Assembly (NCBI GenBank): GCA_903772945.1
Contig: CAICTM010000043.1
Coordinates: forward strand, 62,001-126,000
Source: Seminavis robusta
Lineage: Eukaryota > Bacillariophyta > Bacillariophyceae > Naviculales > Naviculaceae
Reading direction: 5' to 3'
Length of the DNA stretch: 64,000 nt
The notes beneath the pieces are model-generated. The model was given only the letters and a program-made list of their open reading frames with translations, did not search any database and had not been told where the DNA came from. Within the stretch, counting starts at the first letter, position 1, and each line of letters begins with the position of its first letter. Of this stretch, positions 38,646-48,770 are shown one piece after another. Position numbers and translations under genes: made by a program.

Positions 38646-41583
38646 TCATAAAAAATACGGTGGGTCCAGATTCTCAGTTGGTTCATCAACGAAAAGCCCC
38701 ATGTCGATACTGTCAGTGCCCCTTGCAACACAGGATTGATCCAACTTGTTGTCGGCGTCTTCGATGAAGCACTCATCGAGGGCTACAACTTCTTGAGAGT
38801 CATGAAAAGAAGAAACAAGCTCAGAAGAAGGCGAGTCTTGCCTCTCCAGATGTGCCTTGTAGTCGCATTTGTGATGAGAATTGCGACGATCAGATTCCCG
38901 TTCCAAAGTCGCGAGTCTGACATCGACTGTGGTGGCGTCCATGTCATCAGAGCTGCGAAGGCCAGATTCGGTCCCATGCTGCCTTGTTTCTGGAACGAAA
39001 TCAGGCTCCTGACTGTCACTCCACTCGTCTTCACTGAGTCTGGGGATACGCTCGCTGATTTTTTCCAGTTGTTCGCGGTGCTGTGTCACTCGACTTGGTC
39101 GGGGGCCAAATGCTTTGATCTCATCGTGTGCCAAGGCGGCAGACGGGTCCAATGCAAGCAACGGATCATCGTGCGGCTGTTCCGTGGGATCTGTGACTGA
39201 GGGCTGCACGTAAGAAGATATTGTCGTAGCCCTCTCGCCAACAGATCGATAGACCTTCTTCCAAAAGCTGGATCTTCGGCTCTTGCTCAGCTTAGGGCGT
39301 ACATAAACTAAAAAGTTTGTGAATCCTTGAAGGGGTGCCACAAAAGCCACAGTCATTGTAAGCCCGAGTGGTCCATCAACATCAATGCTGGCGAGGTACA
39401 CGCTGAACATTAGCGGCCAGGTCACGTAGAATGCCAAGACATAGAAGAGGCACTGCCAGAACACTTTTTTCTCGAGAGAGTCCACCTTCCCTATCCCAAG
39501 GCTCCACTTCCTGGATGCTGCAGCTCGTTGCCTCACTTTCCAGTACACAACCAGCATGGAGATCGTGATGGCAATGATGCTGAGGCCCAGTGGAATCACA
39601 AAAAATACGAGCACTGAAGGGAGGTGTGAACACGATAAGAAAACGCAGTTAAATGGCGAAAGCAGATTTGGCACACATTTTTCGCGGCAGAAATGAATGA
39701 ATCACAAACTTACCAGCCCACATTTCACCCTCGGGAGGGGGGAGCAAATGGCATCCGTATTCAATCCAATGGTAGCTGGGGATAGCCCCTAAAGCAAGAC
39801 CTAGTCCAATAGTGATGGGGACGGCATGCATGTAAAGCTTGATCTTTTTCAGCTGAAACTCTCTCCAACCAAAGGCTATGACCAACATATAGTACAAAGC
39901 AAGGGATGCATTGTAGAATACCGAGGTGAAGCCAAGTTGGATTGTGAATGCCTGGGCTGTACAGGTTGCTTCAGTGCCCATTGCACCTTCGACATGACCT
40001 GCTTCTTCCTTGGGTATGGGCAAGGTTGCAAAGCACCATGCAATGGCAGTCACACAGTCAAAGATGGCCATGCCTACAAGAAGCTGATGATACGTCGTTG
40101 TCCTCGCTTTTGGATCTGACAGTGTGTCGTACAAGATGAACGAAGCACCCAAGAAAGAGAGAATAGCTGCAACTCGAGAAAGCCAGATCAGCGCCCTCTT
40201 TTCGGCTGTAGTCGTAGCACCCAAGTAAACTTCCCCAAGCGTCAAGGCATCTTCTAGTGAACAGAATTGCTCGGGGCACAATCGGGCTAGATAAATGTCA
40301 TCGTAGCACCCTTGCATGGATAGAGGGTCGCTCCAGGTGTCGTTCCAGAACTGAAAGATTTTATCACAATCCAGCGCTGTTTCAGTAGAAATGTTCAAAT
40401 CAGACAGTACCGTAGAGGTGAAGTTCTCGGGAAGAGAAACGTTGGAGGCGCATACGGTACCATGGCGGCAAAAGTCTACTGGTGGGTCTTCAGCACACCA
40501 GTAACAGGAGTGATAAGCTTGTCGAGCCCGGTTGCATGTGGTTGTGTTTTCAGGGATGAGTATCCTTCCAGTATGCAGAGAAACGTTGAGGACATCGTCT
40601 GGAAATGAAATGTCGTAGAATGACCAATATATGTCAAAACAAGCCTTTTCGATATCTGCTAAATGATCCTCTGCAGCTAGATCTACGACAGATGCGGTGG
40701 GGGCTTCACAGGTGGCTGGGTTCTCCTCGCTGAAGCATAGCTGCTCTGCGCACCACGAACATTGTGAATATGCTTGCCTCGCTTGGTTACAGAACGAAGA
40801 GTTTTTTTGAACTGCCCTGAGATAATCAAGATGAACGGAGACGTTTAGAACATGTTCAATCGGTGCTTCGTTGAAGGCTTGATAACGTAGCTCGTCGCAG
40901 ATGGCGAAGGAGTCAAGGGTCTCGTTGAAAGGACCTGAAAAGTCTGCAGGATTGCAAGAATTAGGGTTGAGATCCTCGTCAAAACACGTCCCGTCACAAT
41001 AGCCCGGGCAGAGATGCTTCACTGCAATCTGACGCTCACAGAGGTCGATTGTATTCGGGATATCAAAAGGGTAGATACCGTCGTATGCCCACTCCAGTTC
41101 CGCACAAGTAGCATCAATATCTTCGTCTGTCTGAAACCGAGCGTACACCTCGCTCTCGTTGTTCTCAATCACTTCTTCTCGTGTTGGCAAACCGCCACCA
41201 CAAAGCGAGCTTCCAGCTGTGTTTTCGCAGTCATGCTTGAAATCGCGTTCGGGGTGGCAAAAGAAGCATTGGCTGTAGGCAATCTGCACTTGACTGCACA
41301 GCTCACTGGATGCGTCGATGCCGTTCAAGTAGTCGGCGTGTAATGAGGTATCTTTTGCAACTGTTTCACTCGGAAAGATCTCCGACTGAAGCCCGTAGCA
41401 AACTTCTTCCAAACTAAATGTCACGTCAGCGGGGCTGCGCCTAGGAGCATCACAGGAGAGTGGAGCCGAGTCGAAGCATCCTTCCTTGATCCGCTGTCCT
41501 GCTGCCATTCCAATGCTCGTGTACAAAAGAAGGAGCCCAGAGAGAGCGAGTGCTCTCGGGAAGCGTCCTCTCTGGTGGAACAT
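38646..41583 (-). CDS. Seven-transmembrane receptor (GPCR) with Cys-repeat ectodomain
   Basis: Two exons (41583-39714, 39613-38646), GT-AG and phase-consistent, give 945 residues. A signal peptide (1-29) is followed by an ectodomain of about 430 residues. It contains at least three tandem modules, each with an acidic first half, a 'xHxDYL/H-x-GR' element and the ending C-x3-(R)QAYSQC-x2-C or close variants; they carry many sequons. Seven spans follow at about 464-483, 497-517, 540-570, 588-604, 625-650, 672-695 and 703-725. The cytosolic tail is about 220 residues, Ser/Asp/Glu-rich, suited to phosphorylation. The heptahelical part resembles the cAMP-receptor/secretin/Frizzled side of the GPCR superfamily more than rhodopsins, by span pattern only. 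The intron falls between spans 4 and 5. The ligand is unknown. Confidence 0.87.
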
Positions 41584-41951
41584 GAAGGCCAGTGTTTGTC
41601 GGCTCGGTTGTTGTTTTACCGTATGTACCGGTATGTGGCTGGTGTCCTGAGCTGTGTCCTGAATCGAATCCTCCCTTTGCTGTCTGCTTTCGGCACTTCT
41701 TGTGTTTAGTGTTGAGTGTTGACCCGCTCCTCAATTTTCACAAGACTTAATTAAGACTGCTCGACACTCGACATGCGGCTTCATGAAAGAGCAGTTTATT
41801 AAATAAATCGCCAGAGTGAAGGAGTGAACTGGAGTTTAAAGAACTGATGGACTGAAGGAGTCAGCGAGGAACCATTCATAATTCTTTCAGGGTAGGCTTC
41901 CTGAGTAGAATGTCCCGCAATTCAACCAAGCGCCAAGCACACTTCATGAGC
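41584..41951. other. Intergenic, no gene seen
   Basis: 5' flank of the receptor gene and left flank of the piggyBac-type element. No target-site duplication could be fixed here. Confidence 0.5.
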
Positions 41952-41998
41952 TCCGAGCACGTAGTCTAGTGTCTATGCTTCTAGCCGCGTTAATTAAC
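41952..41998. repeat. Left inverted repeat of piggyBac-type element
   Basis: It matches the reverse complement of 44983-45032 with gaps. The core CTAGTGTCTAT is exact, and it ends in CGTTAATTAAC. Confidence 0.7.
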
Positions 41999-42305
41999 AA
42001 TATATGCGTTAATTAACGCACCGTTTTGGTCAGCTCGCCAATAGTAATATAATGCTCTGAATAGTAAGGTAACGTGCTCGCTTTATAGAGCATAGTTAAC
42101 TTACATGTTGGTCTGTTAATTGACGCTTGAGAGAGCCAAGTTTGATGGGAATGGAAGCTGGCAGGAGCGCTGTATGTTCCGATTTCTGCGAAAAATCGTG
42201 GACCACAACTTTTTCTTTTCGGAAGAAGAGAAACATGACAATGAGGAAAAGAGCGGCAAATGAGCCACCGACGTGCCCTCACAACAGTGTTGAGAGCCTT
42301 CCAAC

Positions 42306-44705
42306 ATGACCGATACTCGCAAGCAAGTGGGTGGTGTGTGCTGGGCCCAAGCAAAGCACGTTAGCCGTGATGCAGGTCGAATTTTTGGAGCTGCCGCTTC
42401 TGAAACTTGGTTGATGGGGCGAGTGCTGGAAGTCCAGTTGAGAAAGAAGACACCGGATGCCAAGCGAGGAACTAACTACGTGAGAGCTCTCTACCCTGTC
42501 GGGAACCATGCGAAAGAGGCATGGGTCCATCTTGGAAGTCTCAAAGCAACCAATCCAAACGCAAATCCGTCCAGCGTGGAAGGTCAACAACAACAACAAC
42601 AACAGCCACCACCACCAACGACCAACACAACCACTACCGACACGACGGAGGACACTACTGCTGCGAACAACAACAAGAACGATGAACAAGAAGAGGAAGT
42701 CGCAACAGCATCTACCGGTGCTGATGAATCAGTCCCCACAGTTGAGACTGTAAATGATGATGAAGATTCGGAACAACAAGATTCGGAACAACAAGATCAT
42801 ATTCCTTCCCCAACCGGACGCACTCCGGTTTCAAGCAACCATGGCTACGACTGGTTCACCGACAAGCCCACTGATGTTGATACGAACGGGCCTACTCCAA
42901 TGAAGACGTGGAAGTTCACTTGCCAGTACACTGGGTGCGAGTTTTCTCCTGGTTGCGATGAAATACTTATGTCCCAAAACAAGAAGGCCAAATTCTCTCC
43001 CTACGACTTCTTCATGGCCACCTTTCCTCGAAGCCAGCTCAAGTTCATGGTTGAAGAGACCAACAAGAAGCTTCGTAAGAATGATTCCAAGCTTACCAAC
43101 ATCGGCGAAGTCTTGAAGCGGTTGGGCATTAATCTTTTGATCACCCTTTTCGAATTTGGCAGCCGGCAAAGTCTTTGGCAAGAGAAGACAGGTCGCAAGT
43201 ACATCCCTGCTCCCAACTTTGGAAAGACTGGAATGAGTAAGAACAGGTTTGAAGAGCTCACTCGCTTTATGGTTTGGAGTCATCAACCTGAAGAACGGCC
43301 AGAAGGAATGGGGAACCAGACATACAGATGGATGCTTGTTCAAGGATGGGTTGACCGGTTCAATGAACACAGAGAGCAGTACTACGAACCGTCCTACATC
43401 ATCTGTGTTGACGAATCCATGAGCCGCTGGTATGGACTTGGTGGGAGTTGGATCAACCTTGGATTGCCTCACTACATTGCCCTTGAGCGCAAACCAGAAT
43501 TCGGTTGTGAAATTCAGAATGCTGCTGATGGTGTGACTTCCATCATGTTGAAGTTGAAACTTGTCAAGGCGGTGGATGCCGATGAAGACACACGAGAGCA
43601 CGATGCTCAAAAGGAGGACGACAATAGGTACGTATCACTTGTGTTGTAGCTACTTATTACACTGGCTGTTTGTTACTCACACATCTTGCACTCTTAATCC
43701 TGCAGGTACGCTCATGGATGCAACGTCCTATATGAATTGGTTAAGCCCTGGGCCAATACCAGCCGGATCGTTGTTGCCGACAGCTACTTTGCTTCTGTAC
43801 AAACTGCCGTCCGTCTCAAGGGCATAGGGCTCCGTTTCATTGGAGTCGTCAAGACTGCTACGAAAGGATTCCCAATGCGTTATCTCTCCCGCTTTCAGTT
43901 GCCAGCTGGAAAGGGTGACCGTCATGGTGTAACTGCAAGGCACGAAGAGTCCGGAACCGATCTACTTGCATTTGTTTGGTGTGACAGAGATAGGCGCTAC
44001 TTTATTTCTACATGCAGCTCAATGGCGTCAGGTGCTCCTTGCTTCCGTTGGCGTTGGCGACAAGTTGATTCTGATATCAACGCTGAGCCCAAAAGAGTTC
44101 ATATTACCATTCAACAGCCCAAAGCTTGCGACCAGTACTACAAGGCTTGTGGCAAGATTGATCAACACAACAGGACAAGGCAACAGGCAGTCATGATGGA
44201 GAAAAAGAAGACCAACAGCTGGGATCGCCGTGTCAACATGTCAATCTTTTCCATGTGCGTCGTGGATGCTTATGAGCTCATGAGGGGATCTCATGGCGTC
44301 GAAGGAATGATGACACCTCGAGACTTCATTGAAGAGCTTGCAGAGCATCTGATTGACAACACATGGGAGCAACGTTCTCTAAGAAAGAGAGCGGAAAGGG
44401 CATCAACAGAGATGTTGGGTATGCCAGTCACCGGTTCGGCGACACTTCCATCCGACTACCATCTTACCGCGCCCATCACCACCAAGCGACGCAAGAAGTG
44501 CAGCAATGGGAAGCATGCTGCCCAGGGCTTATGTATGATTTGCTCTGCCTCTACCACCAATGTCTGTCGGGCTTGTCAGTGGAAGCAGCCGGACCCAAAG
44601 AAGAAACAGTTCTGGATTTGCAACAAGGTGGAGAACGATTTAGCGTGCATGGGACGCCACATCCTTGAAGAACACCCTGAGAAGAATGCAAAGAACAAGG
44701 ATTGA
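42306..44705 (+). CDS. piggyBac-family DDE transposase
   Basis: Two exons (42306-43627, 43706-44705) separated by a 78-bp intron give 773 residues. Residues 1-80 form a small domain (VCWAQAKHVSRDAGRIF...AWVHLGSL) that might be Tudor- or SH3-like. Residues 85-185 are Gln/Thr/Glu-rich. The DDE_Tnp_1_7 region follows: QLKFMVEETNKKL, the first Asp in CVDES (about 369), the second in VVADSYFAS (about 466), the third in GKIDQHNR (about 593). These equal the DDD triad of piggyBac transposases. The C-terminal Cys-rich domain (about 705-765) has the C-x2-C, C-x2-C, C...C-x3-H-x3-H spacing that binds transposon ends. No stop or frameshift was seen. The intron suggests the element is adapted to eukaryotic splicing. 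Confidence 0.92.
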
Positions 44706-44982
44706 AGCGACAGCGACATGACTGTTAGGAGAGTAAGCCTTGCTCTTGTTTAGGTTGATATGGTAAGTGTCGCCAAAGTTGCCATTGTGTTCGACTATCC
44801 GTTGACTTACATTTCTGTTTCAGTTTTCGAAATTGTGAGTAGAATCTACATGGCAATGGTACTTCAAGTAGCCGTTGCTATTAATTAACGCGAGAAATTT
44901 GAATTTCATGGATTCTGCCTCGTACAATCCTACTGCGAGTAGTACGTCACTGGTGTTCTCTTGTTATTTGACAAATTCTCGT

Positions 44983-45032
44983 GTTATTTAACGATATTTG
45001 TCGGAAGGATAGACACTAGGCACTGTCTCGGA
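44983..45032. repeat. Right inverted repeat of piggyBac-type element
   Basis: Reverse-complement partner of 41952-41998, starting GTTATTTAACG and containing ATAGACACTAG. A second inner copy of the motif (TTAATTAACGCGAGAAATTTG at 44881) forms its own inverted pair with CAAATTCTCGTGTTATTTAA at 44972-44991. Confidence 0.7.
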
Positions 45033-45384
45033 CTGTATCGGACGGTACAGTAATGCTCCAAGGATCTGCTAAACAGAACACGGGCACTACCACGAGCTGG
45101 GGAGCTCCAGCTTTCACGAACTTTAAAAAAAACGATTGCCCATCCCTTACTAGTACCGCTATCCTTCTCAACAGCTCCGAGCAACTCTTCTTCTCACGCT
45201 CCTGCGATCCCGACGTTCACAACAGAAGGCATTATGTGGAGGTACACAGTCAACGCTTCTGTAACAATATATATCTATGCATGCATTAAGGCTCCTGTAC
45301 ATTACGATCCAGAATCTCAATAGGGACTATCGGTATAGCTAGTAGATCCCCAAACTTTGCAAGAGCGATTGCCGGATGCAGTTG
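45033..45384. other. Intergenic, no gene seen
   Basis: Right flank of the transposon and 3' flank of the next LRR gene. No feature was recognised. Confidence 0.5.
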
Positions 45385-47901
45385 CTAAAAAGAAGTATCA
45401 GTACAGTTGCAGCCACATCCACAGAGATATCCAGTGCACTCAAACTCCAACACACAAGGGGCATGGTACCAGCCATATGGATAGGAACAATTGGGAATCT
45501 GCAAGAAACAAACACCAGCAGGAATCTCTCCTGTCAAGCTGACGCTGCCTTGCAGGTACACCTCTGACAAATTGTAAGCTGATACCAACTCTTCAAGCTC
45601 CAAAGGTAACGAGCCAGACATGTGTGTATTGTTTGACAGGAAAAGCTCAAAGAGATCTCTCAGCAGTCCAATCTCCGATGGAATTGGTCCAGATAGATCG
45701 GGATTGTTTGACAGATCGAGGACTTGTAAATAAGATAGCAAGCCAATCTCAGAAGGAATCATCCCAGTCAAGAGACTGTCTGTGAGCATGAGTCGTGTTA
45801 GGTTCTGCAACAAGCCAACCCCCCTTGGAATTGTGCCTGTATGAAAGGCTCCACCAAGAGCAAGAGCTTTCAAACTTGTCAGCAGGGCCAATTCATGAGG
45901 GATAGGGCCCGACAATTCATTTCCCCCCAGATGAAGATATTTTAAACTGCTCAGCAACCCCAAGTCGGTTGGAAGAACTCCAGTCAACAAGTTTGCTTGC
46001 AGATACAGAGCTCCCAGGCTGGTCAACAGAAAAAGCTCTGATGGCAAAGTTCCTGTAAAAGAGCACCCATCGAGGTTCAATGTATTGAGACTTGACAGTT
46101 CACCAAGCTCTGGTGGGATTGAACTGGTCAGACCTGGGTTGCGACTGAGGTAGATTTGTTTCAACTTCTTCATATTCCTCCATTCTGTGGGAATAGTTCC
46201 CGTGAACATGTTCTGTTCTGCGCCAAGGCTTGTAAGGCTGGTAAGTAAGCCAAGTTCACTGGGGAGATTGCCAGTCAGTTGGGTGCCTAGGACTGCCAAA
46301 AATTGCAAATCTGTCAACATGGCAACCTGTGTTGGAAGTGTCCCCTTGAGCATGTTTGTCATCATCTCAAAGTTTTCAAGCTTCGTGAGCAATCCAATGG
46401 AAGTTGGCAGTGTTCCAGTTAGGAAATTAAAGTTTTGGCCAAGAACCACCAAGTCTTTCAACTGAAACAGTTGTGGTGGCATGACATCTTCCAAGTTTGT
46501 ATGAAGTTGGTTGAATGACAGGTCAAAGTATTGCAGTGAAGACAGTAATTCAATCTCGGGAGGGACTCTGACACCAGTTGCCGGTTGAATGGCTCCAAGA
46601 AGAGCAATAGCATTGATTCGTCCATCACCATCACACTGGGTAGGCTGGTATCCTAATTCCTCAGAAAGCTGGTTATGTGCAAATGAAATGATGAACTCTG
46701 GGATTGTCCAAGTCCCATCTTCATTCACATATCCCTCAACGGTAGAGAACCATTGACACTCGGATGTTTCATAATCTATCCAAGTGCTTGCAGCTTGGGG
46801 GGCCCAGTGTGAACCGTTCATAGCATGATAGAAAGTGGTCATGGCAAGCAGTTGTTCTTTGCGCCAGGTTTCCATTTGGGAAATATTTGGATAGTTTTCC
46901 AGCCATCGTAATGCTTCGCTTTGTGGAGAGGAGAAGTTTCTGAGGCTCTCGAGTGTGTAGTCTGGCAGAATTTCAAAGAGATCAGCCATAATTGCAGAGG
47001 GAGCTGCTGATGGAGTGGCTGTCGGGGTGTTGGTCAGAATGACCGTTGGCGGTAGGCTTTGTTCTTCTTGTTTGGAGGATTCTTTGTTTTCACCGTTCTG
47101 AACGCCAAAGTAGAGTCCCAAGAGGACAGCTAACATGACAATGACTAACACACCACAGAAAAACGGCCGGTACTGCTGGAATCCATTCTCGGCTGCCTTA
47201 TACCGGTACTCTTGTGCATGAGGCAAGGTTTGTGCCGGGTTCTCTTCGTCTTCAACCTCTCTTGCCTCCACCAATCCATCATTAAGACTCCTGTTGGTGC
47301 TCTGACTTTCATTCGTAGAAGTCGGGCTGTACACCTCGACTGGTTCTTCTACTTGATGTTCCTCGCTTTCACCACGTCCACCAAGTGCAAAAGCACCGGG
47401 CTGACTTTCTGGCGGAGGGCGTCTTTGTCTTTCCAGAGTTGGCATATGTGTTCGAGTACTAGTATCCACATCCGCATTCGCTCTTGTGGGAGTTTCCAGT
47501 GCTTGCTCTTCCACTTTGGGGGTACCGGTATCCACTCTTGTAGCATTGGCATTGGCATTGGCCGCCGTCCTGGTATTGGAAATGGTACCGCTAGTACACT
47601 GAACAACTCGTCCTTTCTCCAATAGCGTATCCAAGACAGTGTCGTCATCCACATCCACATCCACATCCACTTCTGCGGTAATTGTTCTCGCATGATGAGT
47701 AATTGGGGTAGTACCAGAACCAATAGCAGCGGTATTTGTGCTTTTATCTGGCATTTTCTCGTTTGTTGGTGGTTGGGCTTGACCGGCACGACTTTGAATA
47801 ATCTCGAAAAGAGAAGCGTCCATCCCATCATCATCCTCATTGTCACCATTGACCATCTCTGGTTGGCTTATGCTATCGTCGTGCTCGTGATCAGCCTTCA
47901 T
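45385..47901 (-). CDS. Large single-pass LRR receptor-like protein
   Basis: The 838-residue protein is called from the ATG at 47901. Its cytosolic part of about 245 residues is acidic and Thr/Asn-rich, with short repeats (VDVDVDVDD; ANANANA). One span lies at about 246-266 (GVLVIVMLAVLLGLYFGV), then a Pro/Thr/Ser stalk (about 285-305). The ectodomain has a plant-type N-cap (WRKEQLLAMTTFYHAMNGSHW...CQWF), then about 14 LRRs of the plant-specific L-x-x-L-x-G-x-(I/L)-P class at about 430-805, and a C-terminal Cys cluster (GYLCGCGCNC). No intracellular catalytic domain is present. It is the same general type as the protein at 19448-20977 but has far more repeats, and the cytosolic parts are unlike. 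The role is probably ligand binding at the cell surface. Confidence 0.9.
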   Translation of the reverse strand: MKADHEHDDSISQPEMVNGDNEDDDGMDASLFEIIQSRAGQAQPPTNEKMPDKSTNTAAIGSGTTPITHHARTITAEVDVDVDVDDDTVLDTLLEKGRVVQCTSGTISNTRTAANANANATRVDTGTPKVEEQALETPTRANADVDTSTRTHMPTLERQRRPPPESQPGAFALGGRGESEEHQVEEPVEVYSPTSTNESQSTNRSLNDGLVEAREVEDEENPAQTLPHAQEYRYKAAENGFQQYRPFFCGVLVIVMLAVLLGLYFGVQNGENKESSKQEEQSLPPTVILTNTPTATPSAAPSAIMADLFEILPDYTLESLRNFSSPQSEALRWLENYPNISQMETWRKEQLLAMTTFYHAMNGSHWAPQAASTWIDYETSECQWFSTVEGYVNEDGTWTIPEFIISFAHNQLSEELGYQPTQCDGDGRINAIALLGAIQPATGVRVPPEIELLSSLQYFDLSFNQLHTNLEDVMPPQLFQLKDLVVLGQNFNFLTGTLPTSIGLLTKLENFEMMTNMLKGTLPTQVAMLTDLQFLAVLGTQLTGNLPSELGLLTSLTSLGAEQNMFTGTIPTEWRNMKKLKQIYLSRNPGLTSSIPPELGELSSLNTLNLDGCSFTGTLPSELFLLTSLGALYLQANLLTGVLPTDLGLLSSLKYLHLGGNELSGPIPHELALLTSLKALALGGAFHTGTIPRGVGLLQNLTRLMLTDSLLTGMIPSEIGLLSYLQVLDLSNNPDLSGPIPSEIGLLRDLFELFLSNNTHMSGSLPLELEELVSAYNLSEVYLQGSVSLTGEIPAGVCFLQIPNCSYPYGWYHAPCVLEFECTGYLCGCGCNCTDTSF

Positions 47902-48770
47902 CTCTCCTTACTTTTCGTATCGTCTTTTGCACTACAGTACAATACCAACAAACGACAATAGACCGCCATGGCTCTCGACCTAACAAGCTTACACAAAAAG
48001 AAGACCTTCCGCTCGAGTGAACATCCCCCACGTCGGCTCCAGCTTCTCTGTTGAACTTGGAAACCGGATGTCCTGCCGAATGCCCAAAGATCGTGGGTTG
48101 GGTTAAGGTTTGTCAGAGAGTGAGGCGACCTTTCAAAGAAACAACCGGCTCATTCTATTTTAAACTTGCGTGCTAGCTAGACTACTACTAGTACTGACAA
48201 GTCAAGTCAGAATCGGAAGGTAGCCAATGAGTCGCTCCTTGAGTTTCATCGGAGATCTCGACATATCCAGGCAGTCATGTTTCCATGGTACTAGACTAGT
48301 ACCAGACACTGGCCCAACCTGAGAGGGGAACTATACGGTACATTTGAAGCCAGGCAGTCTTGCGTGTCAGGTAGGTTTAGAACTCAGGCACGATGCCGAC
48401 GAGATTAGACGAACGAACATCTTTAGGCTGACTGATCTCTTCTCTTGAATGAGAGCTCGCTAATTCAAGTGCAGCAGTGAGCCACACCGAACAGTCATTC
48501 GTACAGACTGATTCGATTCTGGCGGCCCCTGGGGTTGACTACTACTCAGTAGGACATAGGCCTCAGTGCAAGGACTCGGCTTGTTGTTCGCGTGCGTCTC
48601 CAATGCAAAAACCATTGTTGTGCAAGGCTTCAACACCTTTCTGCACGGCTATACTGACATCGAGTGTCAAGATAGCCAAACTCAATGAGAGGCTCCACCA
48701 ATGCTTCTTCGGGCAAGTAAGCTTCTTTGGCTGCTCCTCAATTATCCAACCAGTGAAACACATGAAGCCT
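47902..48770. other. Intergenic, no gene seen
   Basis: Holds the 5' flank of the LRR gene and the 3' flank of the YL1 gene. A 154-codon plus frame at 48477 runs antisense into the YL1 gene and is treated as a shadow. Confidence 0.55.

Larger units (their letters stand above)
41952..45032 (+). mobile_element. piggyBac-type DNA transposon
   Basis: The element of about 3.1 kb contains an intact-looking DDE transposase gene (42306-44705). Its borders are set by imperfect inverted repeats: left 41952-41998 and right 44983-45032 share TCCGAG..., the exact 11-mer CTAGTGTCTAT, CTTC, and CGTTAA(T/A)TAAC in order. Inside both ends are further TTAATTAAC-like words (42007-42018, 44881-44891). A flanking TTAA duplication, usual for piggyBac, was not found directly outside these ends, so true termini may differ by some bases. 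With an open frame and conserved catalytic Asp residues it may be recently active. Confidence 0.8.
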
